64,000 nucleotides of DNA from positions 67,563,753 to 67,627,752 of the forward strand of contig OZ026525.1 in assembly GCA_964019695.1 (NCBI GenBank), written 5' to 3'. The DNA is from Loripinus fragilis (taxonomy: Eukaryota > Mollusca > Bivalvia > Lucinida > Lucinidae). The notes under the pieces are model-generated. The model saw nothing but the letters and a program-made list of their open reading frames with translations, was not told the DNA's origin and searched no databases. A program made the translations under genes and the position numbers. Shown piece by piece: positions 48,701 to 62,199 of the stretch (position 1 is its first letter; each line of letters begins with the position of its first letter).

Positions 48701-51700
48701 AAAGTACCTAATTTTCATTATTTTTGTAAGGTCCGCGCCAATCCAATTTTCGTCAAAAAATCAATTTTCCAAAAAAGCCTAAAATTGTGGAGAAACACTT
48801 CTTTTGATGAAAGGAATAAATAATTTAGCCAAAAAATATTTTTTTAAGCACAATTTAAGATAGTACCTAATTTTCGCCATTTTTGTAAGGCTCGCCCCTG
48901 TCGAATATCTGTCAAAAATTCAATTTTCCAAAAATTGCCTAAAATTGTGGAGAAACACTTCTTTTGATGAAAGGAATAAATAATTTAGCGAAAAAATATT
49001 TTCTTAGCACAATTTAAGACAGTACCTAATTTTCACTATTTTGTAAGGTCCACGCCTGTCGAATTTCCGTCAAAAATTCAATTTTCCAAAAATTGCCTAA
49101 AATTGTGGAGAAACACTTCTTTTGATGAAAGGAATAAATAATTTAGCCAAAAATTTTTTTTTCTTAGCACAATTTAAGAAAGTACCTAATTTTCACTATT
49201 TTTGTAAGGTCCGCGCCAATCCAATTTTCGTCAAAAAATCAATTTTCCAAAAATTGCCTAAAATTATGGAGAAACACTTCTTTTGATGAAAGGAATAAAT
49301 TATTTAGCAAAATAATATTTTTTTAGCACAATTTAAGATAGTACCTAATTTTCACTATTTTTGTTAGGTACGCGCCTGTCGAATTTCCGTCAAAAATTCA
49401 ATTTTCAAAAAAATTGCCTAAAATTGTGGAGAAACACTTCTTTTGATGAAAGGAATAAATAATTAAGCCAAAAAATATTTTTAGCACAGTTAAGATAGTA
49501 CCTAATTTTCACTATTTTTGTAAGGTACGCGCCTGTCGAATTTCCGTCAAAAATTCAATTTTCAAAAAAATTGCCTAAAATTGTGGAGAAACACTTCTTT
49601 TGATGAACGGAATAAATAATTAAGCCAAAAAATATTTTTAGCACAGTTAAGATAGTACCTAATTTTCACTATTTTTGTAAGGGGCGCGCCTGTCGAATTT
49701 CTGTCAAAAAATCAATTTTCCAAAAATTGCCTAAAATTGTGGAGAAACAGTTCTTTTGATGAAAGGAATAAATAATTTAGCCAAAAAATATTTTTTTGCA
49801 CAGTTAAGATAGAAGCTAATTTTCACTATTTTTGTAAGGTCCGCGTCTGTCGAATTTCAGTCAAAAATTCAATTTTCCAAAAATTGCCTAAAATTGTGGA
49901 GAAACACTTCTTTTGATGAAAGGTATAAATAATTTAGCAAAAAAATATTTTCTTAGAACAATTTAAGATAGTACCTAATTTTCACTATTTATGTAAGGTC
50001 CGCGCCTGTCGAATTTCCGTCAAAAATTCACTTTTCCAAAAATTGCCTTAAATTGTGGAGAAACAGTTCTTTTGATGAAAGGAATAAATAATTTAGCCAA
50101 AAAATATTTTTTAGCACAGTTAAGATAGAACCTAATTTTCACTATTTTTGTAAGGTCCGCGTCTGTCGAATTTCCGTCAAAAATTCAATTTTCCAAAAAT
50201 TGCCTAAAATTGTGGAGAAACACTTCTTTTGATGAAAGGAATAAATAATTTAGCGAAAAAATATTTTCTTAGCACAATTTAAGATAGTACCTAATTTTCA
50301 CTATTTTGTAAGGTCCGCGCCAATCCAATTTTCATCAAAAAATCAATTTTCCAAAAATTGCCTAAAATTGTGGAGAAACAGTTCTTTTGATGAAAGGAAT
50401 AAATAATTTAGCCAAAAAATATTTTCTTATCACAGTTAAGATAGAACCTAATTTTCACTATTTTTGTAAGGTCCGCGTCTGTCGAATTTCGTCAAAAATT
50501 CAATTTTCCAAAAATTGCCTAAAATTGTGGAGAAATACTTCTTTTGATGAAAGGTATAAATAATTTAGCAAAAAAATATTTTCTTAGAATAATTTAAGAT
50601 AGTACCTAATTTTCACTATTTATGTAAGGTCCGCGCCTGTCGAATATCCGTCAAAAATTCAATTTTCCAAAAATTGCCTAAAATTGTGGAGAAACAGTTC
50701 TTTTGATGAAAGGAATAAATAATTTAGCCAAAAAAAATTTTTTTAGCACAAATTAAGATAGAACCTAATTTTCACTATTTTTGTAAGGTCCACGTCTGTC
50801 GAATTTCCGTCAAAAATTCAATTTTCCAAAAATTGCCTAAAATTGTGGAGAAACACTTCTTTTGATGAAAGGAATAAATAATTTAGCCAAAAAAAATTTT
50901 TTCTTAGCACAATTTAAGAAAGTACCTAATTTTCACTATTTTTGTAAGGTCCGCGCCAATCCAATTTTCGTCAAAAAATAAATTTTCCAAAAAAGCCTAA
51001 TATTGTGGAGAAACAGTTCTTTTGATGAAAGGAATAAATAATTTAACCAAAAAATATTTTTTTAGCACAATTTAAGATAGTACCTAATTTTCACCATTTT
51101 TGTAAGGCTCGCCCCTGTCAAATATCCGTCAAAAATTCAATTTTCCAAAAATTGCCTAAAATTGTGGAGAAACACTTCTTTTGATGAAAGGAATAAATAA
51201 TTTAGCGAAAAAATATTTTCTTAGCACAATTTAAGATAGTACCTAATTTTCAATATTTTTGTAAGGTCCGCGCCTGTCAAATTTCCGTCAAAAATTCAAT
51301 TTTCCAGAAATTGCCTAAAATTGTGGAAAAACACTTCTTTTGATGAAAGGATTAAATAATTTAGCCAAAAAATATTTTCTTAGCACAAATTAAGATAGAA
51401 CCTAATTTTCACTATTTTTGTAAGGTCCGCGTCTGTCGAATTTCCGTCAAAAATTCAATTTTCCAAAAATTGCCTAAAATTGTGGAGAAACACTTCTTTT
51501 GATGAAAGGAATAAATAATTTAGCCAAAAAATTTTTTTTCTTAGCACAATTTATGAAAGTACCTAATTTTCACTATTTTTGTAAGGTCCGCGACAATCCA
51601 ATTTTCGTCAAAAAATCAATTTTCCAAAAAAGCCTAAAATTGTGGAGAAACACTTCTTTTGATGAAAGGAATAAATAATTTAGCCAAAAAATATTTTCTT

Positions 51701-52487
51701 AGCACAATTTAAGATAGTACCTAATTTTCACTATTTTTGTTAGGTCCGTGCCTGTCGAATTTCCGTCAAAAATTCAATTTTCCAAAAATTGCCTAAAATT
51801 GTGGAGAAACACTTCTTTTGATGAAAGGAATAAATAATTTAGAGAAAAAATATTTTCTTTGCACAATTTAAGATAGAACAAATTTTCACTATTTTTGTAA
51901 GGTCCACGCCTGTCGAATTTCCGTTAAAAATCCAATTTTCCAAAAATTGCCTAAAATTGTGGAGAAACACTTCTTTTGATGAAAGGAATAAATAATTTAG
52001 CCAAATAATATTTTCTTAGCACAATTTCAGATAGTACAAAAATTTCAATATTTTTGTAAGGTCCGCGCCTGTCGAATTTACGTCAAAAATTCAATTTTCT
52101 GAAAATTGCCCAAAATTGTGGAGAAACACTTCTTTTGATGAAAGGAATAAATAATTTAGCCAAATAATATTTTCTGAGCACATTTTCAGATAGTACAAAA
52201 ATTTCAATATTTTTGTAAGGTCCGCGCCTGTCAAATTTACGTCAAAAATTCAATTTTCTGAAAATTGCCCAAAATTGTGGAGAAACACTTCTTTTGAAGA
52301 AAGGAATAAATAATTTAGCAAAAAATATTTTCTTAGCATAATTTAAGATAGTACCTAATTTTCACTATTTTTGTAAGGTACGCGCCTGGCGAATTTCCGT
52401 CAAAAATTCAATTTCCAAAAATTGCCTAAAATTGTGGAGTAACACTTCTTTTGATGAAAGGAATAAATAATTTAGCCAAAAAATATT
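45536..52487. repeat. ~7-kb duplicated block, copy 1 (offset 8240)
   Basis: About 6950 bp (44 monomers) match 53775-60727 at an offset of 8239-8240 bp (52 monomers). This is the largest duplication in the window. It contains two B-type runs, a stretch like the central HOR (GGGGCGCGCC at 49678, GATGAACGG, TTCACTTTTCC), and an A-type run near 51700-52480. Visible differences include GATGGAAGG (near 48184) against GATGAAAGG, AATTAAGCC (near 49461) against AATTTAGCC, and AACAGTTC (near 50694) against AACACTTC. It ends where TTTTTAGCGCAG meets TTTTCTTAGCACA. Confidence 0.88.
48271..48306. repeat. Monomer with 16-bp internal deletion (twin at 56511-56546)
   Basis: CCGTCAAAAATTGCCT (48285-48300) lacks 16 bp present in all ordinary monomers. 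The missing piece is one copy of a directly repeated AAAAATT plus the 9 bp between the copies, the product expected of slippage or short-repeat recombination. The identical deletion at 56525-56540 shows that it arose before the 8240-bp duplication. Confidence 0.85.
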
Positions 52488-52566
52488 TTTAGCGCAGTTA
52501 AGATAGTACCCAAATTTTCACTATTTTTGTAAGGTCCGCGCCTGTCGAATTTCCGTCAAAAAATCA

Positions 52567-54952
52567 ATTTTCCAAAAATTGCCTAAAATTGTGGAGAAAC
52601 AGTTCTTTTGATGAAAGGAATAAATAATTTAGCCAAAAAATATTTTCTTATCACAGTTAAGATAGAACCTTATTTTCACTATTTTTGTAAGGTCCGCGTC
52701 TGTCGAATTTCCGTCAAAAATTCAATTTTCCAAAAATTGCCTAAAATTGTGGAGAAATACTTCTTTTGATGAAAGGTATAAATAATTTAGCAAAAAAATA
52801 TTTTTTAGCACAATTTATGATAGTACCTAATTTTCACCATTTTTGTAAGGCTCGCCCCTCTCGAATATCTGTCAAAAATTCAATTTTCCAAAAATTGCCT
52901 AAAATTGTGGAGAAACACTTCTTTTGATGAAAGGAATAAATAATTTAGCGAAAAAATATTTTCTTAGCACAATTTAAGATAGTACCTAATTTTCACTATG
53001 TTGTAAGGTCCGCGCCAATCCAATTTTCGTCAAAAAATCAATTTTCCAAAAATTGCCTAAAATTGTGGAGAAACAGTTCTTTTGATGAAAGGAATAAATA
53101 ATTTAGCCAAAAAATATTTTCTTATCACAGTTAAGATAGAACCTAATTTTCACTATTTTTGTAAGGTCCGCGTCTGTCGAATTTCCGTCAAAAATTCAAT
53201 TTTCCAAAAATTGCCTAAAATTGTGGAGAAATACTTCTTTTGATGAAAGGTATAAATAATTTAGCAAAAAAATATTTTCTTAGAACAATTTAAGATAGTA
53301 CCTAATTTTCACTATTTATGTAAGGTCCGCGCCTGTCGAATATCCGTCAAAAATTCAATTTTCCAAAAATTGCCTAAAATTGTGGAGAAACAGTTCTTTT
53401 GATGAAAGGAATAAATAATTTAGCCAAAAAATATTTTTTTAGCACATTTAAGATAGAACCTAATTTTCACTATTTATGTAAGGTCCGCGCCTGTCGAATA
53501 TCCGTCAAAAATTCAATTTTCCAAAAATTGCCTAAAATTGTGGAGAAACACTTCTTTTGATGAAAGGAATAAATAATTTAGCCAAAAAATTTTTTTTCTT
53601 AGCACAATTTAAGAAAGTACCTAATTTTCACTATTTTTGTAAGGTCCGCGCCAATCCAATTTTCGTCAAAAAATCAATTTTCCAAAAAAGCCTAATATTG
53701 TGGAGAAACAGTTCGTTTGATGAAAGGAATAAATAATTTAGCCAAAAAATATTTTTTTAGCACAATTTAAGATAGTACCTAATTTTCACCATTTTTGTAA
53801 GGCTCGCCCCTGTCGAATATCCGTCAAAAATTCAATTTTCCAAAAATTGCCTAAAATTGTGGAGAAACACTTCTTTTGATGAAAGGAATAAATAATTTAG
53901 CGAAAAAATATTTTCTTAGCACAATTTAAGATAGTACCTAATTTTCAATATTTTTGTAAGGTCCGCGCGCCTGTCAAATTTCCGTCAAAAATTCAATTTT
54001 CCAGAAATTGCCTAAAATTGTGGAAAAACACTTCTTTTGATGAAAGGAATAAATAATTTAGCCAAAAAATATTTTCTTAGCACAAATTAAGATAAAACCT
54101 AATTTTCACTATTTTTGTAAGGTCCGCGTCTGTCGAATTTCCGTCAAAAATTCAATTTTCCAAAAATTGCCTAAAATTGTGGAGAAACACTTCTTTTGAT
54201 GAAAGGAATAAATAATTTAGCCAAAATTTTTTTTTTCTTAGCACAATTTAAGAAAGTACCTAATTTTCATTATTTTTGTAAGGTCCGCGCCAATCCAATT
54301 TTCGTCAAAAAATCAATTTTCCAAAAGATGCCTAAAATTGTGGAGAAACAGTTCTTTTGATGAAAGGAATAAATAATTTAGCCAAAAAATATTTTTTAGC
54401 ACAATTTATGATAGTACCTAATTTTCACCATTTTTGTAAGGCTCGCCCCTCTCGAATATCTGTCAAAAATTCAATTTTCCAAAAATTGCCTAAAATTGTG
54501 GAGAAACACTTCTTTTGATGAAAGGAATAAATAATTTAGCGAAAAAATATTTTCTTAGCACAATTTAAGATAGTACCTAATTTTCACTATGTTGTAAGGT
54601 CCGCGCCAATCCAATTTTCGTCAAAAAATCAATTTTCCAAAAATTGCCTAAAATTGTGGAGAAACAGTTCTTTTGATGAAAGGAATAAATAATTTAGCCA
54701 AAAAATATTTTCTTATCACAGTTAAGATAGAACCTAATTTTCACTATTTTTGTAAGGTCCGCGTCTGTCGAATTTCCGTCAAAAATTCAATTTTCCAAAA
54801 ATTGCCTAAAATTGTGGAGAAATACTTCTTTTGATGAAAGGTATAAATAATTTAGCAAAAAAATATTTTCTTAGAACAATTTAAGATAGTACCTAATTTT
54901 CACTATTTATGTAAGGTCCGCGCCTGTCGAATATCCGTCAAAAATTCAATTT
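52567..54952. repeat. B-type 15-monomer block, distant twin of 1354-3739
   Basis: Matches 1354-3739 at an exact offset of 51213 bp with no net indel across the markers checked (TTTAGCACAATTTATG, GGTCCGCGCGCC, AAAGATGCC). It lies across the seam between the two copies of the 8240-bp duplication. It includes the same 10-monomer internal repeat (52804 and 54395). Confidence 0.88.
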
Positions 54953-57900
54953 TCCAAACATTGCCTAAAATTGTGGAAAAACACTTCTTTTGATGAAAGG
55001 AATAAATAATTTAGCCAAAAAATATTTTCTTAGCACAAATTAAGATAGAACCTAATTTTCACTATTTTTGTAAGGTCCGCGTCTGTCGAATTTCCGTCAA
55101 AAATTCAATTTTCCAAAAATTGCCTAAAATTGTGGAGAAACACTTCTTTTGATGAAAGGAATAAATAATTTAGCCAAAATTTTTTTTTTCTTAGCACAAT
55201 TTAAGAAAGTACCTAATTTTCATTATTTTTGTAAGGTCCGCGCCAATCCAATTTTCGTCAAAAAATCAATTTTCCAAAAAAGCCTAAAATTGTGGAGAAA
55301 CAGTTCTTTTGATGAAAGGAATAAATAATTTAGCCAAAAATTTTTTTTTTCTTAGCACAATTTAAGAAAGTACCTTATTTTCACTATTTTTGTAAGGTCC
55401 GCGCCAATCCAATTTTCGTCAAAAAATCAATTTTCCAAAAAAGCCTAAAATTGTGGAGAAACAGTTCTTTTGATGAAAGGAATAAATAATTTAGCCAAAA
55501 AATATTTTTTAGCACAATTTATGATAGTACCTAATTTTCACCATTTTTGTAAGGCTCGCCCCTCTCGAATATCTGTCAAAAATTCAATTTTCCAAAAATT
55601 GCCTAAAATTGTGGAGAAACACTTCTTTTGATGAAAGGAATAAATAATTTAGCGAAAAAATATTTTCTTAGCACAATTTAAGATAGTACCTAATTTTCAC
55701 TATTTTGTAAGGCTCGCGCCAATCCAATTTTCGTCAAAAAATCAATTTTCCAAAAATTGCCTAAAATTGTGGAGAAACAGTTCTTTTGATGAAAGGAATA
55801 AATAATTTAGCCAAAAAATATTTTCTTATCACAGTTAAGATAGAACCTAATTTTCACTATTTTTGTAAGGTCCGCGTCTGTCGAATTTCCGTCAAAAATT
55901 CAATTTTCCAAAAATTGCCTAAAATTGTGGAGAAATACTTCTTTTGATGAAAGGTATAAATAATTTAGCAAAAAAATATTTTCTTAGAACAATTTAAGAT
56001 AGTACCTAATTTTCACTATTTATGTAAGGTCCGCGCCTGTCGAATATCCGTCAAAAATTCAATTTTCCAAAAATTGCCTAAAATTGTGGAGAAACAGTTC
56101 TTTTGATGAAAGGAATAAATAATTTAGCCAAAAAATATTTTTTAGCACATTTAAGATAGAACCTAATTTTCACTATTTTTGTAAGGTCCGCGTCTGTCGA
56201 ATTTCCGTCAAAAATTCAATTTTCCAAAAATTGCCTAAAATTGTGGAGAAACACTTCTTTTGATGAAAGGAATAAATAATTTAGCCAAAAAAATTTTTTT
56301 CTTAGCACAATTTAAGAAAGTACCTAATTTTTACTATTTTTGTAAGGTCCGCGCCAATCCAATTTTCGTCAAAAAATCAATTTTTTCAAAAAAGCCTAAT
56401 ATTGTGGAGAAACAGTTCTTTTGATGAAAGGAATAAATAATTTAGCCAAAAAATATTTTTTTAGCACAATTTAAGATAGTACCTAACTTTCACCATTTTT
56501 GTAAGGCTCGCCCCTGTCGAATATCCGTCAAAAATTGCCTAAAATTGTGGAGAAACACTTCTTTTGATGAAAGGAATAAATAATTTAGCGAAAAAATATT
56601 TTCTTAGCACAATTTAAGATAGTACCTAATTTTCAATATTTTTGTAAGGTCCGCGCGCCTGTCAAATTTCCGTCAAAAATTCAATTTTCCAGAAATTGCC
56701 TAAAATTGTGGAAAAACACTTCTTTTGATGAAAGGAATAAATAATTTAGCCAAAAAATATTTTCTTAGCACAAATTAAGATAGAACCTAATTTTCACTAT
56801 TTTTGTAAGGTCCGCGTCTGTCGAATTTCCGTCAAAAATTCAATTTTCCAAAAATTGCCTAAAATTGTGGAGAAACACTTCTTTTGATGAAAGGAATAAA
56901 TAATTTAGCCAAAATTTTTTTTTTCTTAGCACAATTTAAGAAAGTACCTAATTTTCATTATTTTTGTAAGGTCCGCGCCAATCCAATTTTCGTCAAAAAA
57001 TCAATTTTCCAAAAAAGCCTAAAATTGTGGAGAAACACTTCTTTTGATGAAAGGAATAAATAATTTAGCCAAAAAATATTTTTTTAAGCACAATTTAAGA
57101 TAGTACCTAATTTTCGCCATTTTTGTAAGGGCCGCCCCTGTCGAATATCTGTCAAAAATTCAATTTTCCAAAAATTGCCTAAAATTGTGGAGAAACACTT
57201 CTTTTGATGAAAGGAATAAATAATTTAGCGAAAAAATATTTTCTTAGCACAATTTAAGACAGTACCTAATTTTCACTATTTTGTAAGGTCCACGCCTGTC
57301 GAATTTCCGTCAAAAATTCAATTTTCCAAAAATTGCCTAAAATTGTGGAGAAACACTTCTTTTGATGAAAGGAATAAATAATTTAGCCAAAAATTTTTTT
57401 TTCTTAGCACAATTTAAGAAAGTACCTAATTTTCACTATTTTTGTAAGGTCCGCGCCAATCCAATTTTCGTCAAAAAATCAATTTTCCAAAAATTGCCTA
57501 AAATTATGGAGAAACACTTCTTTTGATGAAAGGAATAAATTATTTAGCAAAATAATATTTTTTTAGCACAATTTAAGATAGTACCTAATTTTCACTATTT
57601 TTGTTAGGTACGCGCCTGTCGAATTTCCGTCAAAAATTCAATTTTCAAAAAAATTGCCTAAAATTGTGGAGAAACACTTCTTTTGATGAAAGGAATAAAT
57701 AATTTAGCCAAAAAATATTTTTAGCACAGTTAAGATAGTACCTAATTTTCACTATTTTTGTAAGGTACGCGCCTGTCGAATTTCCGTCAAAAATTCAATT
57801 TACAAAAAAATTGCCTAAAATTGTGGAGAAACACTTCTTTTGATGAACGGAATAAATAATTTAGCCAAAAAATATTTTTAGCACAGTTAAGATAGTACCT

Positions 57901-60727
57901 AATTTTCACTATTTTTGTAAGGGGCGCGCCTGTCGAATTTCTGTCAAAAAATCAATTTTCCAAAAATTGCCTAAAATTGTGGAGAAACAGTTCTTTTGAT
58001 GAAAGGAATAAATAATTTAGCCAAAAAATATTTTTTTGCACAGTTAAGATAGAAGCTAATTTTCACTATTTTTGTAAGGTCCGCGTCTGTCGAATTTCAG
58101 TCAAAAATTCAATTTTCCAAAAATTGCCTAAAATTGTGGAGAAACACTTCTTTTGATGAAAGGTATAAATAATTTAGCAAAAAAATATTTTCTTAGAACA
58201 ATTTAAGATAGTACCTAATTTTCACTATTTATGTAAGGTCCGCGCCTGTCGAATTTCCGTCAAAAATTCACTTTTCCAAAAATTGCCTTAAATTGTGGAG
58301 AAACAGTTCTTTTGATGAAAGGAATAAATAATTTAGCCAAAAAATATTTTTTAGCACAGTTAAGATAGAACCTAATTTTCACTATTTTTGTAAGGTCCGC
58401 GTCTGTCGAATTTCCGTCAAAAATTCAATTTTCCAAAAATTGCCTAAAATTGTGGAGAAACACTTCTTTTGATGAAAGGAATAAATAATTTAGCGAAAAA
58501 ATATTTTCTTAGCACAATTTAAGATAGTACCTAATTTTCACTATTTTGTAAGGTCCGCGCCAATCCAATTTTCATCAAAAAATCAATTTTCCAAAAATTG
58601 CCTAAAATTGTGGAGAAACAGTTCTTTTGATGAAAGGAATAAATAATTTAGCCAAAAAATATTTTCTTATCACAGTTAAGATAGAACCTAATTTTCACTA
58701 TTTTTGTAAGGTCCGCGTCTGTCGAATTTCGTCAAAAATTCAATTTTCCAAAAATTGCCTAAAATTGTGGAGAAATACTTCTTTTGATGAAAGGTATAAA
58801 TAATTTAGCAAAAAAATATTTTCTTAGAATAATTTAAGATAGTACCTAATTTTCACTATTTATGTAAGGTCCGCGCCTGTCGAATATCCGTCAAAAATTC
58901 AATTTTCCAAAAATTGCCTAAAATTGTGGAGAAACACTTCTTTTGATGAAAGGAATAAATAATTTAGCCAAAAAAATTTTTTTAGCACAAATTAAGATAG
59001 AACCTAATTTTCACTATTTTTGTAAGGTCCGCGTCTGTCGAATTTCCGTCAAAAATTCAATTTTCCAAAAATTGCCTAAAATTGTGGAGAAACACTTCTT
59101 TTGATGAAAGGAATAAATAATTTAGCCAAAAAAAATTTTTTCTTAGCACAATTTAAGAAAGTACCTAATTTTCACTATTTTTGTAAGGTCCGCGCCAATC
59201 CAATTTTCGTCAAAAAATAAATTTTCCAAAAAAGCCTAATATTGTGGAGAAACAGTTCTTTTGATGAAAGGAATAAATAATTTAACCAAAAAATATTTTT
59301 TTAGCACAATTTAAGATAGTACCTAATTTTCACCATTTTTGTAAGGCTCGCCCCTGTCGAATATCCGTCAAAAATTCAATTTTCCAAAAATTGCCTAAAA
59401 TTGTGGAGAAACACTTCTTTTGATGAAAGGAATAAATAATTTAGCGAAAAAATATTTTCTCAGCACAATTTAAGATAGTACCTAATTTTCAATATTTTTG
59501 TAAGGTCCGCGCCTGTCAAATTTCCGTCAAAAATTCAATTTTCCATAAATTGCCTAAAATTGTGGAAAAACACTTCTTTTGATGAAAGGATTAAATAATT
59601 TAGCCAAAAAATATTTTCTTAGCACAAATTAAGATAGAACCTAATTTTCACTATTTTTGTAAGGTCCGCGTCTGTCGAATTTCCGTCAAAAATTCAATTT
59701 TCCAAAAATTGCCTAAAATTGTGGAGAAACACTTCTTTTGATGAAAGGAATAAATAATTTAGCCAAAAAATTTTTTTTCTTAGCACAATTTATGAAAGTA
59801 CCTAATTTTCACTATTTTTGTAAGGTCCGCGACAATCCAATTTTCGTCAAAAAATCAATTTTCCAAAAAAGCCTAAAATTGTGGAGAAACACTTCTTTTG
59901 ATGAAAGGAATAAATAATTTAGCCAAAAAATATTTTCTTAGCACAATTTAAGATAGTACCTAATTTTCACTATTTTTGTTAGGTCCGTGCCTGTCGAATT
60001 TCCGTCAAAAATTCAATTTTCCAAAAATTGCCTAAAATTGTGGAGAAACACTTCTTTTGATGAAAGGAATAAATAATTTAGAGAAAAAATATTTTCTTTG
60101 CACAATTTAAGATAGAACAAATTTTCACTATTTTTGTAAGGTCCACGCCTGTCGAATTTCTGTTAAAAATCCAATTTTCCAAAAATTGCCTAAAATTGTG
60201 GAGAAACACTTCTTTTGATGAAAGGAATAAATAATTTAGCCAAATAATATTTTCTTAGCACAATTTCAGATAGTACAAAAATTTCAATATTTTTGTAAGG
60301 TCCGCGCCTGTCGAATTTACGTCAAAAATTCAATTTTCTGAAAATTGCCCAAAATTGTGGAGAAACACTTCTTTTGATGAAAGGAATAAATAATTTAGCC
60401 AAATAATATTTTCTGAGCACATTTTCAGATAGTACAAAAATTTCAATATTTTTGTAAGGTCCGCGCCTGTCAAATTTACGTCAAAAATTCAATTTTCTGA
60501 AAATTGCCCAAAATTGTGGAGAAACACTTCTTTTGAAGAAAGGAATAAATAATTTAGCAAAAAATATTTTCGTAGCATAATTTAAGATAGTACCTAATTT
60601 TCACTATTTTTGTAAGGTACGCGCCTGGCGAATTTCCGTCAAAAATTCAATTTCCAAAAATTGCCTAAAATTGTGGAGTAACACTTCTTTTGATGAAAGG
60701 AATAAATAATTTAGCCAAAAAATATTT
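53775..60727. repeat. ~7-kb duplicated block, copy 2 (offset 8240)
   Basis: Twin of 45536-52487. It carries the same 16-bp deletion monomer (56525-56540), GGGGCGCGCC at 57918, and the A-type run near 59940-60720. Private changes include GGGCCGCCCCTG (near 57129), TTTACAAAAAAATTG (near 57800) and TTCTCAGCAC (near 59458). Its first part, to 54952, is more like 1354-3739 than like copy 1: it has CCAAAAGATGCC and ACTATGTTGTAAGG where copy 1 has CCAAAAAAGCC and ACTATTTTGTAAGG. Confidence 0.88.
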
Positions 60728-61029
60728 TCTTAGCACAAATTAAGATAGTACCTAATTTTCACTATTTTTGTAAGGTCTGCGCCTGTCGAATTTCCGTCAA
60801 AAATTCAATTTTCCAAAAATTGCCTAAAATTGTGGAGAAACACTTCTTTTGATGAAAGGAATAAATGATTAAGCCAAAAAATGTTTTCTTAGCACAATTT
60901 AAGAAAGTACCTAATTTTCAATATTTTTGTAAGGGTCGTGCCTGTCGAATTTCCATCAAAAATTCAATTTTCTAAAAATTGCCTAAAATTGTAGAGAAAC
61001 ACTTCATTTGATGAAAGGAATAAATAATT

Positions 61030-62199
61030 TAGAGAAAAAATATTTTCTTAGCACAATTTAAGATAGTACCTAATTTTCACTATTTTTGTAAGGTCCACGC
61101 CTGTCGAATTTCCGTCAAAAATTCAATTTTCCAAAAATTGCCTAAAATTGTGGAGAAACACTTCTTTTGATGAAAGGAGTAAATAATTTAGCCAAAAAAT
61201 ATTTTCTTAGCACAATTTAAGATAGTAAAAAAATTTCACTATTTTTGTAAGGTCCGCGCCTGTCGAATTTCCGTCAAAAATTCAATTTTCCAAAAATTGC
61301 CTAAAATTGTGGAGATACAGTTCTTTCGATGAAAGGAATAAATAATTTAGCTAAAAAATATTTTTTAGCACAATTTAAGATAGTACCTAATTTTCACTAT
61401 TTTTGTAAGGTCCGCGCCTGTCGAATTTCCATCAAAAATTCAATTTTCCGAAAATTGCCTAAAATAGTGGAGAAACACTTCTTTTGATGAAAGGAATAAA
61501 TAATTTAGAGAAATAATATTTTCTTAGCACAATTTAAGATAGTACTTCATTTTCACTATTTTTGTAAGGTCCGCGCCAATCCAATTTTCGTCAAAAAATC
61601 AATTTTCCAAAAATTGCCTAACGCCCCTGTCGAATTTCCGTCAAAAATTCAATTTTCCAAAAATTGCCTAAAATTGTGGAGAAACACTTCTTTTGATGAA
61701 AGGAATAAATTATTTAGCAAAAAATATTTTTTTAGCACAATTTAAGATAGTACCTAATTTTCACTATTTTTGTAAGGTACGCGCCTGTCCAATTTCCGTC
61801 AAAAATTCAATTTTCAAAAAAATTGCCTAAAATTGTGGAGAAACACTTCTTTTGATGAAAGGAATAAATAATTTAGCCAAAAAAATGTTTTCTTAGCACA
61901 ATCTAAGATAGTACCTAATTTTCAATATTTTTGTAAGGGTCGTGCCTGTCGAAGATCCGTCAAAAATTCAATTTTCAAAACATTGCCTAAAATTGTGGAG
62001 AAACACTTCTTTTGATGAAAGGAATAAATAATTTAGCCAAAAAATATTTTCTTAGCACAATTTAAGATAGTAAAAAAAATTCACTATTTTTGTTAGGTCC
62101 GCGCCTGTCGAATTTCCGTCAAAAATTCAATTTTCTAAAAATTGCCTAAAATTGTGGAGAAACAGTTCTTATGATGAGAGGAATAAATAATTTAGCCAA
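61030..62199. repeat. Second mosaic zone, near right end
   Basis: Mixed monomers without an extended twin in the window. GGAGTAAATAATTT with GATAGTAAAAAAATTTC (61165-61235) recalls 22500-22560. GGAGATACAG (near 61311) and AGAGAAATAAT recall 25330-25540. AAAAAATGTTTTC to CACCATTTTTG (61885-62240) follows 23636-24000. Private changes are frequent (ATAGTGGAG near 61464, TTCTTTCGATG near 61321, CGAAGATCCG near 61951, GATGAGAGG near 62173). Higher private divergence is what one expects at the edge of homogenised HOR domains. Confidence 0.7.
61611..61670. repeat. Truncated ~50-bp monomer: out-of-register junction
   Basis: AAATTGCCTA occurs at 61611 and again at 61661, only 50 bp apart where 158-159 bp is normal. 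After GCCTA at 61620 the sequence jumps to ACGCCCCTGTCG, the GC island of the next unit, so about 109 bp (the GTGGAG to TAAGG part) is missing. Across this point the array register shifts. It also explains why the flanking duplication has an offset of 2910 bp, 18 monomers plus about 50 bp. Confidence 0.88.

Noticed and set aside
6392..60727. All large duplications as assembly artefacts
   Set aside because: Copies differ by scattered substitutions and one-base indels, and junction monomers differ, so simple stacking of the same reads is unlikely. It cannot be fully excluded without raw reads.
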